Assembly (NCBI RefSeq): GCF_023278365.1
Contig: NZ_CP075338.1
Span: 2,418,001-2,482,000 of the forward strand
Length of the DNA: 64,000 bases
DNA from: Epilithonimonas zeae
GTDB taxonomy: Bacteria > Bacteroidota > Bacteroidia > Flavobacteriales > Weeksellaceae
Direction of reading: 5' to 3'
Part shown: one piece after another, positions 53,101 through 59,553 of the stretch
Numbering within the stretch: position 1 is the first letter of the stretch
How the letters are laid out: each line of letters begins with the position of its first letter
Notes under the pieces: model-generated
The model's database searches: none
Told to the model about the DNA's origin: nothing
What the model saw: only the letters and a program-made list of their open reading frames with translations
Position numbers and translations under genes: made by a program

Positions 53101-54619
53101 GGAAATCATACCTATTGTAGCATCTAATTATATTCCAAGCGAATATCCGAAAGCTACTTGTACAGATGATCTTGACGGCGATGGTATTCCAAACCATTTG
53201 GATTTGGATTCTGATGGCGATGGTTGTTTTGACGCTTTTGAGGGTGATGAGAATGTTACTCTAGGACAATTAAATGCTAATGGAAGTATTAATAGTGCTG
53301 TAGATGTTCAGGGGGTTCCTGTCTTAGTCAGCTCAGGAGGAACCGCAGATATTGGTGGAGATCAGGGACAAGGAAATGGGCAGTCAAAAAGTGCATTAAA
53401 AAATGATTGCTTAGATTCTGATAACGATGGTCTTGTTGATTGGATCGATCTTGATGATGATAATGACGGAATACTGGATTTAACAGAATGTCCGAATACA
53501 TATATAGTAAGACCTGTAGTAACTTCTTCCATAACAACGGTGAATACTATTACTGTGGGAGATATCCAAACAATTGCTAATGCTGAAGGAGCTGGAGGTA
53601 CAGGCAGCGGTACGGTTCCACACTGGTATACCAATGCGGTAAATAATCTTCCGGTTGAGATCAGTATGAATATGCAGGCAGCTTCTATCATCGATAATAT
53701 TAAATTATATGATCCTTGGGGGTTTAATGAATGGATCAAAGATTTTAAAATAGAATTTTATAATAACAGTAATGTACTCTTGGGAACTGAGAACTTAACA
53801 GCGCCGAATCAATATGCCCCGGGGACAATTTTAAGTTTTTCAAAAGAATATTCAAATGTTACAAGTCTCAAGTTTACTATTATTTCTGACCAAGGTTATA
53901 ATACTTTAAATCCTCGCCGGGTTTCTCTATCTGAATTGGTTTTTCTCGATTTACAAATTTGTGATACAGATGGAGATGGAGTCCCTAATCGTTTGGATCT
54001 AGATTCTGATGGTGATGGATGCTCTGATGCGATAGAAGGTGCAGCAAATATCTCAACAGGTCAGCTTGTAACAGCTGGAGGAACTGTAACAGGAGGAAGC
54101 ACTACTGTTAATCAAAATCTTTGTAATGCTCCAGGATGTGTAAGTCCAAGTGGAACGAATATGGGACTTCCACAGTTTTTAACTCTACCATCAGGATATA
54201 GTAATACTACGGGACAAGGCACGGGAGATTCGCAAAATGCGCTGATAAATAGCTGTCCTACATTTTGTTACAAACCAGGACTCACAACCGGCGGAACTAT
54301 TTTGGACACCAAAGTTGGAATTACTTCTCTGGCAAGAGCAGGTGAAACAGATGCTGACAATTGGCCAATGGTAAGAAAAGGAGGATGGATTGCATTAGAA
54401 TCCAAAACAAAAGGCTTGGTTGTAAACAGAGTTGCTTTCAGTGATGCTGACACTAACCCTTCCACTCCGGATGTTCCTGTAGGAATACCGTCGGGCGATT
54501 TTGTAGAGGGAATGGTAGTCTATGATACTACTAATCATTGTTTGAAAATGTACACCTCTACAGATAATGGTGTTACCTATCATTGGTATTGTATATCTAC
54601 ACAGACATGCCCGGACTAA
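50195..54619 (+). CDS. Giant multidomain surface adhesin (1474 residues)
   Basis: Second giant of the locus. Approximate order: extended signal region (1-62, hydrophobic core at ~47-60, LIRFCLILIGCYIGAQ); jelly-roll-like domain (63-290); DUF11-like (290-425); a DUF6923-like propeller (430-660, CDSKMYLVQNANSA); DUF11 (660-790, GTSTYSAGTNTVYTIVARNN); thrombospondin type 3 Ca-binding repeats (795-825, DSDGDGISDACDLDDDNDG), with further Asp-rich repeats later; and the C-terminal module (1356-1474) shared with the adhesin at 36788. No type IX CTD seen. It is a calcium-binding type of modular surface protein, the lead gene of cassette 2 with the small protein at 54683. Confidence 0.85.
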   Translation: MIKFYSKHLFALLKLIVSGRDITQNVTKNTILKRNQIKNHILRNNLIRFCLILIGCYIGAQNISNPDFENFSQCPNAQSQLTRATGWTQPTTAGTPDYMNVCTPTSGSSLTLSPQTLTAQSGTGFVGGYAEVNNSPLNNYKEYLTNRLSSPLIAGITYSFSFYVAHMFGGSPSAFLPVLTYVDLPASEQGFIGAVFSTTSPSNSNTVGGGSFAPLLNSFGSGRVLIPASNTDVYGATSRNNWVKVTLQYTAVGGEEYMTVGQLRQGGATTLANAQGVYYLYDNFSPSLAPVTVLTKSVSPSTIVSNGTATYTFTLNNTAAGSVAQTNLSFTDNLPSGLRLAANPNVTVTGLTAGTVTANPGGTSIAVAGYNQAANTTATITVNVTNMPGQGNPSCGSNPTAFTNTSANISNLSGNITNSIGNVCLIVSPTPFACDSKMYLVQNANSAIYNITSSTNPFTYPIIGSPAGYQYNATGLNPIDGYIYAMRTFSNNLLRIDSSGAITDLGAISGLPAATGTTNYNSGEIDHLGNYYIKHSGSNSTIYRVNIASLTAVPITLSQATDPSDLAYNVVTNLLYGVALDGRLFSINPSTGTVSFIGTSPGAATFGALFGSSTGEIYGVNNAGGFFQFNLTNGNRVQVSSAPASGNNDGAHCVTAPITFDADLSVTKTDGTSTYSAGTNTVYTIVARNNGPFGVQNATVSDLLPAGIPAANMSYTAVASAGSTTSVTGTQTGAINDLISLPVNGTVTYTVTVNIPSTFTGNLVNTVTITAPANINDTNTANNPATDTNVSVCSLGLDSDGDGISDACDLDDDNDGILDAVESPNCFYADYEVRKTISSITSQFTTTDSFGLLYNYIVENTVAAGFNFTTAVALASNPAGSNLFTIEFNKPIALGSLILTDNISNTAAARARLFGSNDNITYLQLTSAESNINTATGTTFTIDQNQAKYKYYKIQTTVAGAIATTDYIGEIIPIVASNYIPSEYPKATCTDDLDGDGIPNHLDLDSDGDGCFDAFEGDENVTLGQLNANGSINSAVDVQGVPVLVSSGGTADIGGDQGQGNGQSKSALKNDCLDSDNDGLVDWIDLDDDNDGILDLTECPNTYIVRPVVTSSITTVNTITVGDIQTIANAEGAGGTGSGTVPHWYTNAVNNLPVEISMNMQAASIIDNIKLYDPWGFNEWIKDFKIEFYNNSNVLLGTENLTAPNQYAPGTILSFSKEYSNVTSLKFTIISDQGYNTLNPRRVSLSELVFLDLQICDTDGDGVPNRLDLDSDGDGCSDAIEGAANISTGQLVTAGGTVTGGSTTVNQNLCNAPGCVSPSGTNMGLPQFLTLPSGYSNTTGQGTGDSQNALINSCPTFCYKPGLTTGGTILDTKVGITSLARAGETDADNWPMVRKGGWIALESKTKGLVVNRVAFSDADTNPSTPDVPVGIPSGDFVEGMVVYDTTNHCLKMYTSTDNGVTYHWYCISTQTCPD

Positions 54620-54682
54620 GAACACAATACATTAATATAAAAAACATTTGTGATGAGAATAACAGATTCTAAGAACAGTACA

Positions 54683-55195
54683 ATGAAAAAAAATTTAGGA
54701 GTAGTATTGATTTTTGTAACAATTGTTATTAAATCTCAGGTCGCTATTGGCAAAACCAACGTTACCAACCCATCGGTTTCGTTGGAGTTCGCCAATACAG
54801 AGAACAAAGGAATAATCGTCCCATATATAGAAAACGCAACCAGCATTACTGAAAACGGGACTGTTATTTATGATGTGACCGATCACAAGATGAAATACCT
54901 GAAACAAGGAAGTTGGTTTGATTTGAGTATTGATACTACCGGCCAGGCTAACATTGCCATACAGCAATCCAAAACCGAGCTTACCACAGCTAAAACTATG
55001 ATTGGAACAAATACATCAGACCCGGCTAATGGGATTTTAGTACTTTCCGATACCAACAAAGCGATGATTTTACCAAAAGTAGCAAGCCCTCATCTTAACA
55101 TCATTAGTCCTGCGCCAGGGATGATGGTTTACGACACCGTGAAAAAACAACTTGTTGTTTACAACGGAACCGTTTGGTCTTTTTGGAAACCCTAA
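54683..55195 (+). CDS. Small secreted partner protein with GMMVYDT module (cassette 2)
   Basis: 170 residues from ATG 54683 (MKKNLGVVLIFVTIVIKSQVAIGKTN); the longer start at 54650 puts unrelated residues before the signal peptide. It is close to the 172-residue protein of cassette 1: same length class, VAIGKT..T..SVSLEF, LVLSDTNKAMILPKVASPHLNII, PAPGMMVYDT, and VWSFWKP at the end. The matching pair after each giant adhesin suggests a partner or chaperone-like function. Confidence 0.8.
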   Translation: MKKNLGVVLIFVTIVIKSQVAIGKTNVTNPSVSLEFANTENKGIIVPYIENATSITENGTVIYDVTDHKMKYLKQGSWFDLSIDTTGQANIAIQQSKTELTTAKTMIGTNTSDPANGILVLSDTNKAMILPKVASPHLNIISPAPGMMVYDTVKKQLVVYNGTVWSFWKP

Positions 55196-55212
55196 AATTA
55201 AAATCTTAAACG

Positions 55213-55428
55213 ATGGACACACAAATACTTGATAAGATTTTAGAAGAAACTATGATTGGCAAATCTCGGCACGAGACTCAAAAATTTTTCGGGAGACCTG
55301 CAGATTACAAGACACGTAATGAGAGAACTTATATATTGAAAACTTATTGTTTTGGGATATTTTCAAAAAAAATTCATCTCTATTTTCACAAAGGTAAATT
55401 AAGAGATTATTATATTGGGATTCTGTAA
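55213..55428 (+). CDS. Small SmpA/OmlA-like pattern protein
   Basis: 71 residues without a recognised family. The pattern MIGKSRHETQKFFGRPADYKTRNERTYILKTY...HLYFHKGKLRDYYIG follows the shape of SmpA/OmlA-type beta-alpha proteins (G(M/K)S..E....G.P). No signal peptide. It lies 17 nt after the small partner gene. Function unknown. Confidence 0.5.
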   Translation: MDTQILDKILEETMIGKSRHETQKFFGRPADYKTRNERTYILKTYCFGIFSKKIHLYFHKGKLRDYYIGIL

Positions 55429-55775
55429 TTATAAATCAGTTTATATTAATTAAAATAGCTTCTATATATAGAGTGTGAGAAATAAAAATTAAAGAAGATG
55501 TACCCAATAACGGAGTAACTATTCGATTTTTCAATAATTAAAATTTATTTAGGAAGAGCAGGCTTAAGTCTGCTTTTTTAATTATGTAACACTTTGGTTT
55601 TAAGCAAAAAAAAGCATTGAAAATCGAATGATTAACAATGCTTTTAAGTACCCGTAACGAAACTCATTACGAACCAAGTCTATCTTGATCTCAAGAAACT
55701 CTACGACCTGAAACCAGTCTTAGAGCAAGCTGGCTTATACCCTTTACCACAAACTTCACAATACTCTGTAAGGTT
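55429..55775. other. Left edge of the accessory island, with two hairpins and a frameshifted small ORF
   Basis: 347 bp before the next full gene. It contains the terminator at 55557-55580, a second hairpin AAGCATTG/CAATGCTT (55612-55619 with 55636-55643), and the small interrupted ORF at 55628-55779. This is the boundary between the surface-protein region and the mobile-type genes. Confidence 0.5.
55557..55580 (+). terminator. Terminator-like hairpin
   Basis: AGCAG (55557-55561) with CTGCT (55570-55574) around GCTTAAGT, followed by seven T's. Confidence 0.65.
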
Positions 55776-55779
55776 ATGA
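55628..55779 (+). pseudogene. Interrupted small ORF (apparent frameshift) overlapping the next start
   Basis: From ATG 55628 the frame reads MINNAFKYP and stops (TAA 55655-55657). Stepping back one base after the Tyr codon (TAC, then CCC GTA...) gives P-VTKLITNQVYLDLKKLYDL...SVRL, which stays open to a TGA at 55777-55779 that overlaps the ATG of the winged-helix gene in ATGA fashion. Both halves look protein-like and the coupling is suggestive. Either a one-base deletion or real frameshifting could explain it. The product is not recognised. Confidence 0.4.
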
Positions 55780-56531
55780 TGGAGAAGGCTTACACAACGA
55801 TTCCAATTGGGTTAATACAATTTGCTGTTACCAGAAGAAAACTCAATCATCTTAAAATATACATTTTTCTAAAGTGCATATCCAGCAGTCATTTGTCTGT
55901 GAAAGATGATAGCTATAAAGTATGGGCTAAAGAAATAGGAATCAACGTAAAAACCTTTAAAAGCTGTCTGGATTGGATGCTGAAAAAAAGATGGCTTTCT
56001 TTTAACTCCAAGAGACAATCGTTACGGGTAGTAAGCTATGTTCAACTCAAACGACAATACAAATTAAACTCACAAACTTCTCTAAAATTTGACAGAGATA
56101 ATTTCAAGGACTTCCGTGGACTTTGTGCTGCTGCACTCATAGGATTTTACAGGAACTCAAAAAAATTTACGGATAAGAAAAATAAGGTGTCGGGTGTAAT
56201 TAATGGAATACCCAGTATGAATACCTCTTATCCTAAAAATTATTATGACCTTCCTGTAAGGTACTTTGCAGAATGTCTGGGCGTTTCTGTCACCACAGCA
56301 GAGAACCTGAAAAAAGAGGCTCTAAAATACGGTTTTATTTCAGTCAAGAAAAATTATTATTATGCAGAAGACTTCAAAGGCAAAAAAATTCCTACCGAAT
56401 TTATCAAGTATAATGTCGAAAAATTAGATAAAGGGCATTATTTTATATCAGCGAGGGGCATCTTGATAAAAGGTGCTGACCTCATCAAAATCAATATCCA
56501 TTTGAAGCGGAAATTTAAAAAAATTGATTAG
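55776..56531 (+). CDS. Winged-helix-like protein of the accessory island
   Basis: 251 residues, basic, with two helix-turn-helix or winged-helix-like stretches: KVWAKEIGINVKTFKSCLDWMLKK (about 48-71) and RYFAECLGVSVTTAENLKKEALKYG (about 168-192). This layout recalls the two-winged-helix replication initiators and phage helix-turn-helix regulators of mobile elements, but I do not recognise a specific family. Two adjacent ATGs (55776 and 55779) are possible starts. Its start overlaps the stop of the small ORF upstream. Possible plasmid- or phage-like replication or regulatory function. Confidence 0.55.
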   Translation: MMEKAYTTIPIGLIQFAVTRRKLNHLKIYIFLKCISSSHLSVKDDSYKVWAKEIGINVKTFKSCLDWMLKKRWLSFNSKRQSLRVVSYVQLKRQYKLNSQTSLKFDRDNFKDFRGLCAAALIGFYRNSKKFTDKKNKVSGVINGIPSMNTSYPKNYYDLPVRYFAECLGVSVTTAENLKKEALKYGFISVKKNYYYAEDFKGKKIPTEFIKYNVEKLDKGHYFISARGILIKGADLIKINIHLKRKFKKID

Positions 56532-56539
56532 GAAAAAAT

Positions 56540-56641
56540 ATGTACAGTAATAATGGGGTATCTAGGGGAAGAGAAAATAACTCTTTTACAGCCCTACTCT
56601 CTAAGCTTTTTATACTCTGTAAAAATAATACAGAAAAGTAA
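56540..56641 (+). CDS. Possible 33-codon peptide ORF
   Basis: ATG 56540 to TAA 56639-56641, MYSNNGVSRGRENNSFTALL then SKLFILCK... No family. It lies 8 nt after the winged-helix gene, within an otherwise gene-free 274-bp stretch that also contains an A/G-rich region and a CTGG/CCAG hairpin at 56694-56705. Weak evidence. Confidence 0.2.
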   Translation: MYSNNGVSRGRENNSFTALLSKLFILCKNNTEK

Positions 56642-56770
56642 TAGAAAAGTAGAAACAGGTAGGAATTACAGGAAGAGGTAGAAACTCTGAAAACTGGAAA
56701 GCCAGAAAGCTAATGAGGAGTTCAGAGACTTATCTTCTTAAAACATAACCAACAGATAATCAGTAATTTA

Positions 56771-56788
56771 TTTTCGCATGTGCGAAAA
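56771..56788. promoter_or_regulatory. Palindromic operator TTTTCGCA-TG-TGCGAAAA (site 1)
   Basis: Perfect 8-bp arms with a 2-bp centre, 17 bp upstream of the ATG at 56806 and just before a TAAATTTA -7-like element (56795-56802). A second, near-identical copy lies at 59170-59187. Confidence 0.6.
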
Positions 56789-56805
56789 TTTTCATAAATT
56801 TATGT

Positions 56806-57537
56806 ATGATAAACATTAAGATAGTTACTGCAAGTTTTGAGAGTTTAAATACCAAAACTTATGAAGGCTATACACCTATAAGCGTTGTAGGTAAAGTCTA
56901 TGGAAGTTTCAGAAACTCAGAGAGAGTAAAAAAGATGGTAGGATTTAGTATTTTCAGAATGTACAGCAATCAGAGAGCAGGAGACTTTTTAGCCTGCAAT
57001 CTGCTCTACAGAAAGAAACTTGAAAAGAAGGGAGCGGAAAGATTACTAAGGAACATCAGACAGTTCTGCGAAGAAGAAAATACAACTAAGGCAGTTTTGC
57101 TTGGATATGGAGAAGGTGACGAGTTTTGTTACCGCCACATCTTTGCAGACTTTTTAAGAGCCAACGGGATCCCCGTAAAAGCAGAGACTAGCATTGACCA
57201 GAACGTTCAGCAAGAATACTGGAGTGATGACATTTACAAACTTCGAGGTCATTTTAATCTAAAGGATAAGTTTGTAGGGGAAACTTTAGAAGCTATGGAA
57301 TGGACGTTTGCCAGCACAATGCAAAACAACCCTCATTTTTATTCAATTCGTGAAAAATTTGGTAATAATTCCACTTTTTTACAGATAGTTTCTCACATAC
57401 GGTATTTCGGAGACTTGGTTGAGTTTGAAGATATAATTTACAGGGTCTGGACTTACAGAAACCATTCGTACTGGTCAATACCGAGCGACTTACTCAATGA
57501 AGATGTGGATTTAATAAACAGGAAAATCAATTTGTAA
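56806..57537 (+). CDS. DUF488-like protein
   Basis: 243 residues. The segment KAVLLGYGEGDEFCYRHIFADFLRANG (near 95-121) matches the DUF488 signature (LLCYE...FCHRHLVA.WL-like), where Cys and His residues form a putative nucleotide- or metal-related site. N-terminal MINIKIVTASFESLNTK is also DUF488-like; the C-terminal half has no recognised domain. DUF488 proteins are frequent in mobile and defence-linked islands but their activity is unknown. It is preceded by the TTTTCGCA operator and runs into the next gene with a 1-nt gap. Confidence 0.6.
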   Translation: MINIKIVTASFESLNTKTYEGYTPISVVGKVYGSFRNSERVKKMVGFSIFRMYSNQRAGDFLACNLLYRKKLEKKGAERLLRNIRQFCEEENTTKAVLLGYGEGDEFCYRHIFADFLRANGIPVKAETSIDQNVQQEYWSDDIYKLRGHFNLKDKFVGETLEAMEWTFASTMQNNPHFYSIREKFGNNSTFLQIVSHIRYFGDLVEFEDIIYRVWTYRNHSYWSIPSDLLNEDVDLINRKINL

Positions 57538-57538
57538 A

Positions 57539-57973
57539 ATGGACAAATTAGACACATTTAAGGTAGTTGTGAAACAAAATAGAACTTCTACTCAACTAAA
57601 AAAGGCAAGACTTCTAAAAGCAATGGAGAAAACTTTGGGAGTAATCCAGCCTGCTTGCAGGATGGCAAGAGTAAACAGACAGACTTTCTACAACTGGCTT
57701 AAATCAGATTCCCAGTTTAAAGATGACTATCAAGAAGTGTTAGAAGATGCGTGTGATTTTGCAGAAATGTCTTTGATACAACAGATTGCTGATGGTAATA
57801 CTACAGCAATAATATTTTTCTTAAGTCATAAAGCAAAACACAGAGGCTGGGGTCTTCCTAGTTCGCAGAAAGTAAATAATATGAATCAGAAACATTCTAA
57901 TGATTTGGAAAGTATGTCGGATGAAGAGTTAATGGCAATTATCAATAAAGAATATCATATCAAAATCACTTGA
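57539..57973 (+). CDS. Terminase-small-subunit-like DNA-binding protein
   Basis: 144 residues. An N-terminal helix-turn-helix ACRMARVNRQTFYNWLKSDSQF is followed by a helical region DACDFAEMSLIQQIADGNTTAIIFFLSHKAKHRGWG, the layout of phage small terminase / HTH proteins (phBC6A51-like). No large terminase, portal or capsid gene follows, so if it is a terminase remnant it is in a satellite or a degenerate element. It starts 1 nt after the DUF488-like gene. Confidence 0.65.
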   Translation: MDKLDTFKVVVKQNRTSTQLKKARLLKAMEKTLGVIQPACRMARVNRQTFYNWLKSDSQFKDDYQEVLEDACDFAEMSLIQQIADGNTTAIIFFLSHKAKHRGWGLPSSQKVNNMNQKHSNDLESMSDEELMAIINKEYHIKIT

Positions 57974-58025
57974 ATTTATTTCGTTACAAATCATAAACGA
58001 GCGTTCAAGAAACATTACAAACAAA

Positions 58026-58039
58026 CCAAACTACTGAAA
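58026..58039 (+). repeat. 14-bp direct repeat, left copy
   Basis: CCAAACTACTGAAA immediately before the ATG of the serine recombinase; identical to 58740-58753 after its stop. Confidence 0.55.
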
Positions 58040-58714
58040 ATGAAAAAATATATTGCTTACTACAGAGTATCCACCAAACAACAAGGAAATTCAGGCTTAG
58101 GGCTAGATGCGCAAAGAACAATGGTTAGAAACTATCTCAAAGAAGATGATATTTTGATTGACCAATTCGAGGAGGTTGAAAGTGGAAAGAACGACAACAG
58201 ACCTCAGCTACTTAAAGCCATAGAAAAAAGCAAGACTGAAAGTGCAACCTTGCTCATCGCCAAATTAGACAGACTCAGCCGTAACGCTGGGTTTATCTTT
58301 TTATTGAAGGATAGCAATGTGGATTTCAAATGCTGTGATATGCCACAAGCAGATTCAGTTACAATCGGTATTATGGCTGTTCTTGCACAGGAAGAACGTT
58401 TACTTATCAGCAAACGAACTACTGATGCACTCCAAGAACTCAAGTCCAAAGGTATGAAACTTGGCAATCCAAAGAATCTAACTCCAGAAGCCAGAAAAAT
58501 GGGAAGCGAAGCGATGAGGTTGAAGGCTCTGCAAAATGAGAACAACAGGAAGGCAACCGCACTAATTGTTTCTCTACGAGATGCTGGGAGAAGTTACAAC
58601 AAAATTGCAGATGAACTCAATAAAAGCGGTTTCAAGACCAGCAGAGGTTGTGATTTTACCTCATCACAAACTCTCATTTTGTATGACAGATTTTTAAAAA
58701 GCCAAGCCGTTTGA
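58040..58714 (+). CDS. Serine recombinase (resolvase/invertase family)
   Basis: 224 residues. N-terminal catalytic domain with the nucleophile in YYRVSTKQQ (Ser11), the arginine region KLDRLSRNAGFI and EERLLISKRTTDAL. A C-terminal helix-turn-helix (LRDAGRSYNKIADELNKSGFKT) binds DNA. Size and layout fit small resolvases/invertases rather than large serine integrases. It is the mobility gene of the island and lies between a pair of 14-bp direct repeats, followed by 30-bp tandem repeats that are candidate binding sites. Confidence 0.92.
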   Translation: MKKYIAYYRVSTKQQGNSGLGLDAQRTMVRNYLKEDDILIDQFEEVESGKNDNRPQLLKAIEKSKTESATLLIAKLDRLSRNAGFIFLLKDSNVDFKCCDMPQADSVTIGIMAVLAQEERLLISKRTTDALQELKSKGMKLGNPKNLTPEARKMGSEAMRLKALQNENNRKATALIVSLRDAGRSYNKIADELNKSGFKTSRGCDFTSSQTLILYDRFLKSQAV

Positions 58715-58739
58715 TTTTAAATTTGGTTTCTCAAATAAT

Positions 58740-58753
58740 CCAAACTACTGAAA
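58740..58753 (+). repeat. 14-bp direct repeat, right copy
   Basis: CCAAACTACTGAAA, identical to 58026-58039. Confidence 0.55.
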
Positions 58754-58787
58754 CTGGAAAATCCAGCACAGAGAAATATCAGCTTTA

Positions 58788-58877
58788 GAACTGGTTTAAC
58801 AGGCTCTAAAATGCATGGAACTGGTTTAACAGGTACTAAAGATTTTGGAACTGGTCTAACAGGTTCTATAAAATCAA
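58788..58877 (+). repeat. Three tandem 30-bp repeats after the recombinase
   Basis: Units start at 58788, 58818 and 58848 (period exactly 30). Each begins GAACTGGTTTAACAGG (GAACTGGTCTAACAGG in unit 3), followed by a variable ~14-bp part with CTAAA. Upstream, GAAACTGGAAAATCCAG (58750-58766) shares the GAACTGG-like start. Candidate iteron-like or recombinase-binding array; not a CRISPR. Confidence 0.7.
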
Positions 58878-58958
58878 ATGAAAATATAACATATTAATAA
58901 TCAACAACATAATATTTACGTCATATTCTCTATTCTTCGTAGAAACAAGAAAAATCAA

Positions 58959-58989
58959 GGGTGTAATTCTAAAACACCCACTATTTTTA
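58959..58989 (+). terminator. Terminator-like hairpin
   Basis: GGGTGT (58959-58964) with ACACCC (58974-58979), loop of 9 nt, then ACTATTTTT. Confidence 0.6.
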
Positions 58990-59169
58990 GCCCTATTCTT
59001 GGAAAATATTTTTAAAATTTGATAGAAAGGTCAAAAAAGGATTTAAAATTCTATGATAAAGGAGTAACACCACAGAAGAACAAAAGTCTCTATAATATAA
59101 GAAAAACCATCAAATTTCCAATGTCAAACCATTAGCAACACTACTCTAAAACACCCATCAATAAAGAGA

Positions 59170-59187
59170 TTTTCGCATCTACGAAAA
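59170..59187. promoter_or_regulatory. Palindromic operator TTTTCGCA-TC-TACGAAAA (site 2)
   Basis: Same 8+2+8 structure as site 1 at 56771-56788, with one changed arm position. It lies 18 bp upstream of a TAnnTTTG element and ~110 bp upstream of the hairpin RNA. Confidence 0.6.
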
Positions 59188-59205
59188 TTAATTGAAAATA
59201 ATTTA

Positions 59206-59213
59206 TATATTTG
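59206..59213 (+). promoter_or_regulatory. Candidate -7 element for the hairpin RNA
   Basis: TATATTTG fits TAnnTTTG exactly; predicted transcription would start near 59220, about 80 nt before the hairpin at 59299. The -33 element is not clean (TTG at 59192 is too close). Confidence 0.4.
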
Positions 59214-59298
59214 CTAATAACGAAAAAACAAAAAAATTATAAGAATAAAATAAGGTTGTAAATAACATATAGATATTGCGTTAAGCAGTCCATTTTTT

Positions 59299-59409
59299 CC
59301 ATTCAAATCTGACAATTTAAATAGGCGAAAGAAAATGACTGGCTGATGCACCCGTTACGGGTGTGTTTTGCTTCATTTCTTTTGCTGGGTTTTGTCAGAA
59401 CCTGAATGG
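59299..59409 (+). ncRNA. Candidate structured RNA: 111-nt long imperfect hairpin
   Basis: Four nested helices can be read by eye: CCATTCA (59299-59305) with TGAATGG (59403-59409); CTGACAA (59309-59315) with TTGTCAG (59392-59398); GCGAAAGAAAATGA (59325-59338) with TCATTTCTTTTGC (59373-59385, one bulge, one G-U); and an apical CACCCG (59349-59354) with CGGGTG (59358-59363), tri-loop TTA. The internal loops are asymmetric. It has no ORF support, lies 144 bp upstream of the VanZ-like gene and has a promoter/operator upstream. Not a recognised class (no RT neighbour, so not a retron; not placed like 6S RNA). The hairpin is real; the RNA is inferred. A MITE-like DNA palindrome is the alternative. 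Confidence 0.55.
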
Positions 59410-59553
59410 AGAGTGAATGTCATTACACACCTTTCTATTTTTGGTAACTCAAATCTATATGAAAAAGAATCTTGCTCAAAACTCAACCAAATTATTCTCA
59501 AATACGGAAAACCGTAAAAAACTTCTCAGAATTAACTTTTATTTCGCATTCTG

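Larger units (their letters stand above)
58715..59553. other. Gene-free 839-bp regulatory/RNA-rich stretch of the island
   Basis: Contains the right 14-bp repeat, the three 30-bp repeats, a terminator-like hairpin (58959-58989), the operator at 59170-59187, a -7 element (59206-59213), and the 111-nt hairpin RNA (59299-59409). The rest is A/T-rich without a convincing ORF. Confidence 0.6.

Noticed and set aside
55612-55643. AAGCATTG/CAATGCTT hairpin as a terminator or attenuator
   Set aside because: The loop is 16 nt and the downstream T-run is short, so it is only noted in the intergenic entry.
58788-58877. Three 30-bp repeats as a CRISPR array
   Set aside because: Conserved part is only ~16 bp with ~14-bp variable parts, only three units, and no cas genes nearby.
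59276-59409. GTTAAGC followed by a long hairpin as an integron attC site
   Set aside because: GTTAAGC fits the R' core but no RYYYAAC partner lies at the required distance and no integrase gene is present.
59299-59409. Hairpin as a retron ncRNA
   Set aside because: No reverse transcriptase gene is nearby; neighbours are VanZ-like and DUF4352-like.
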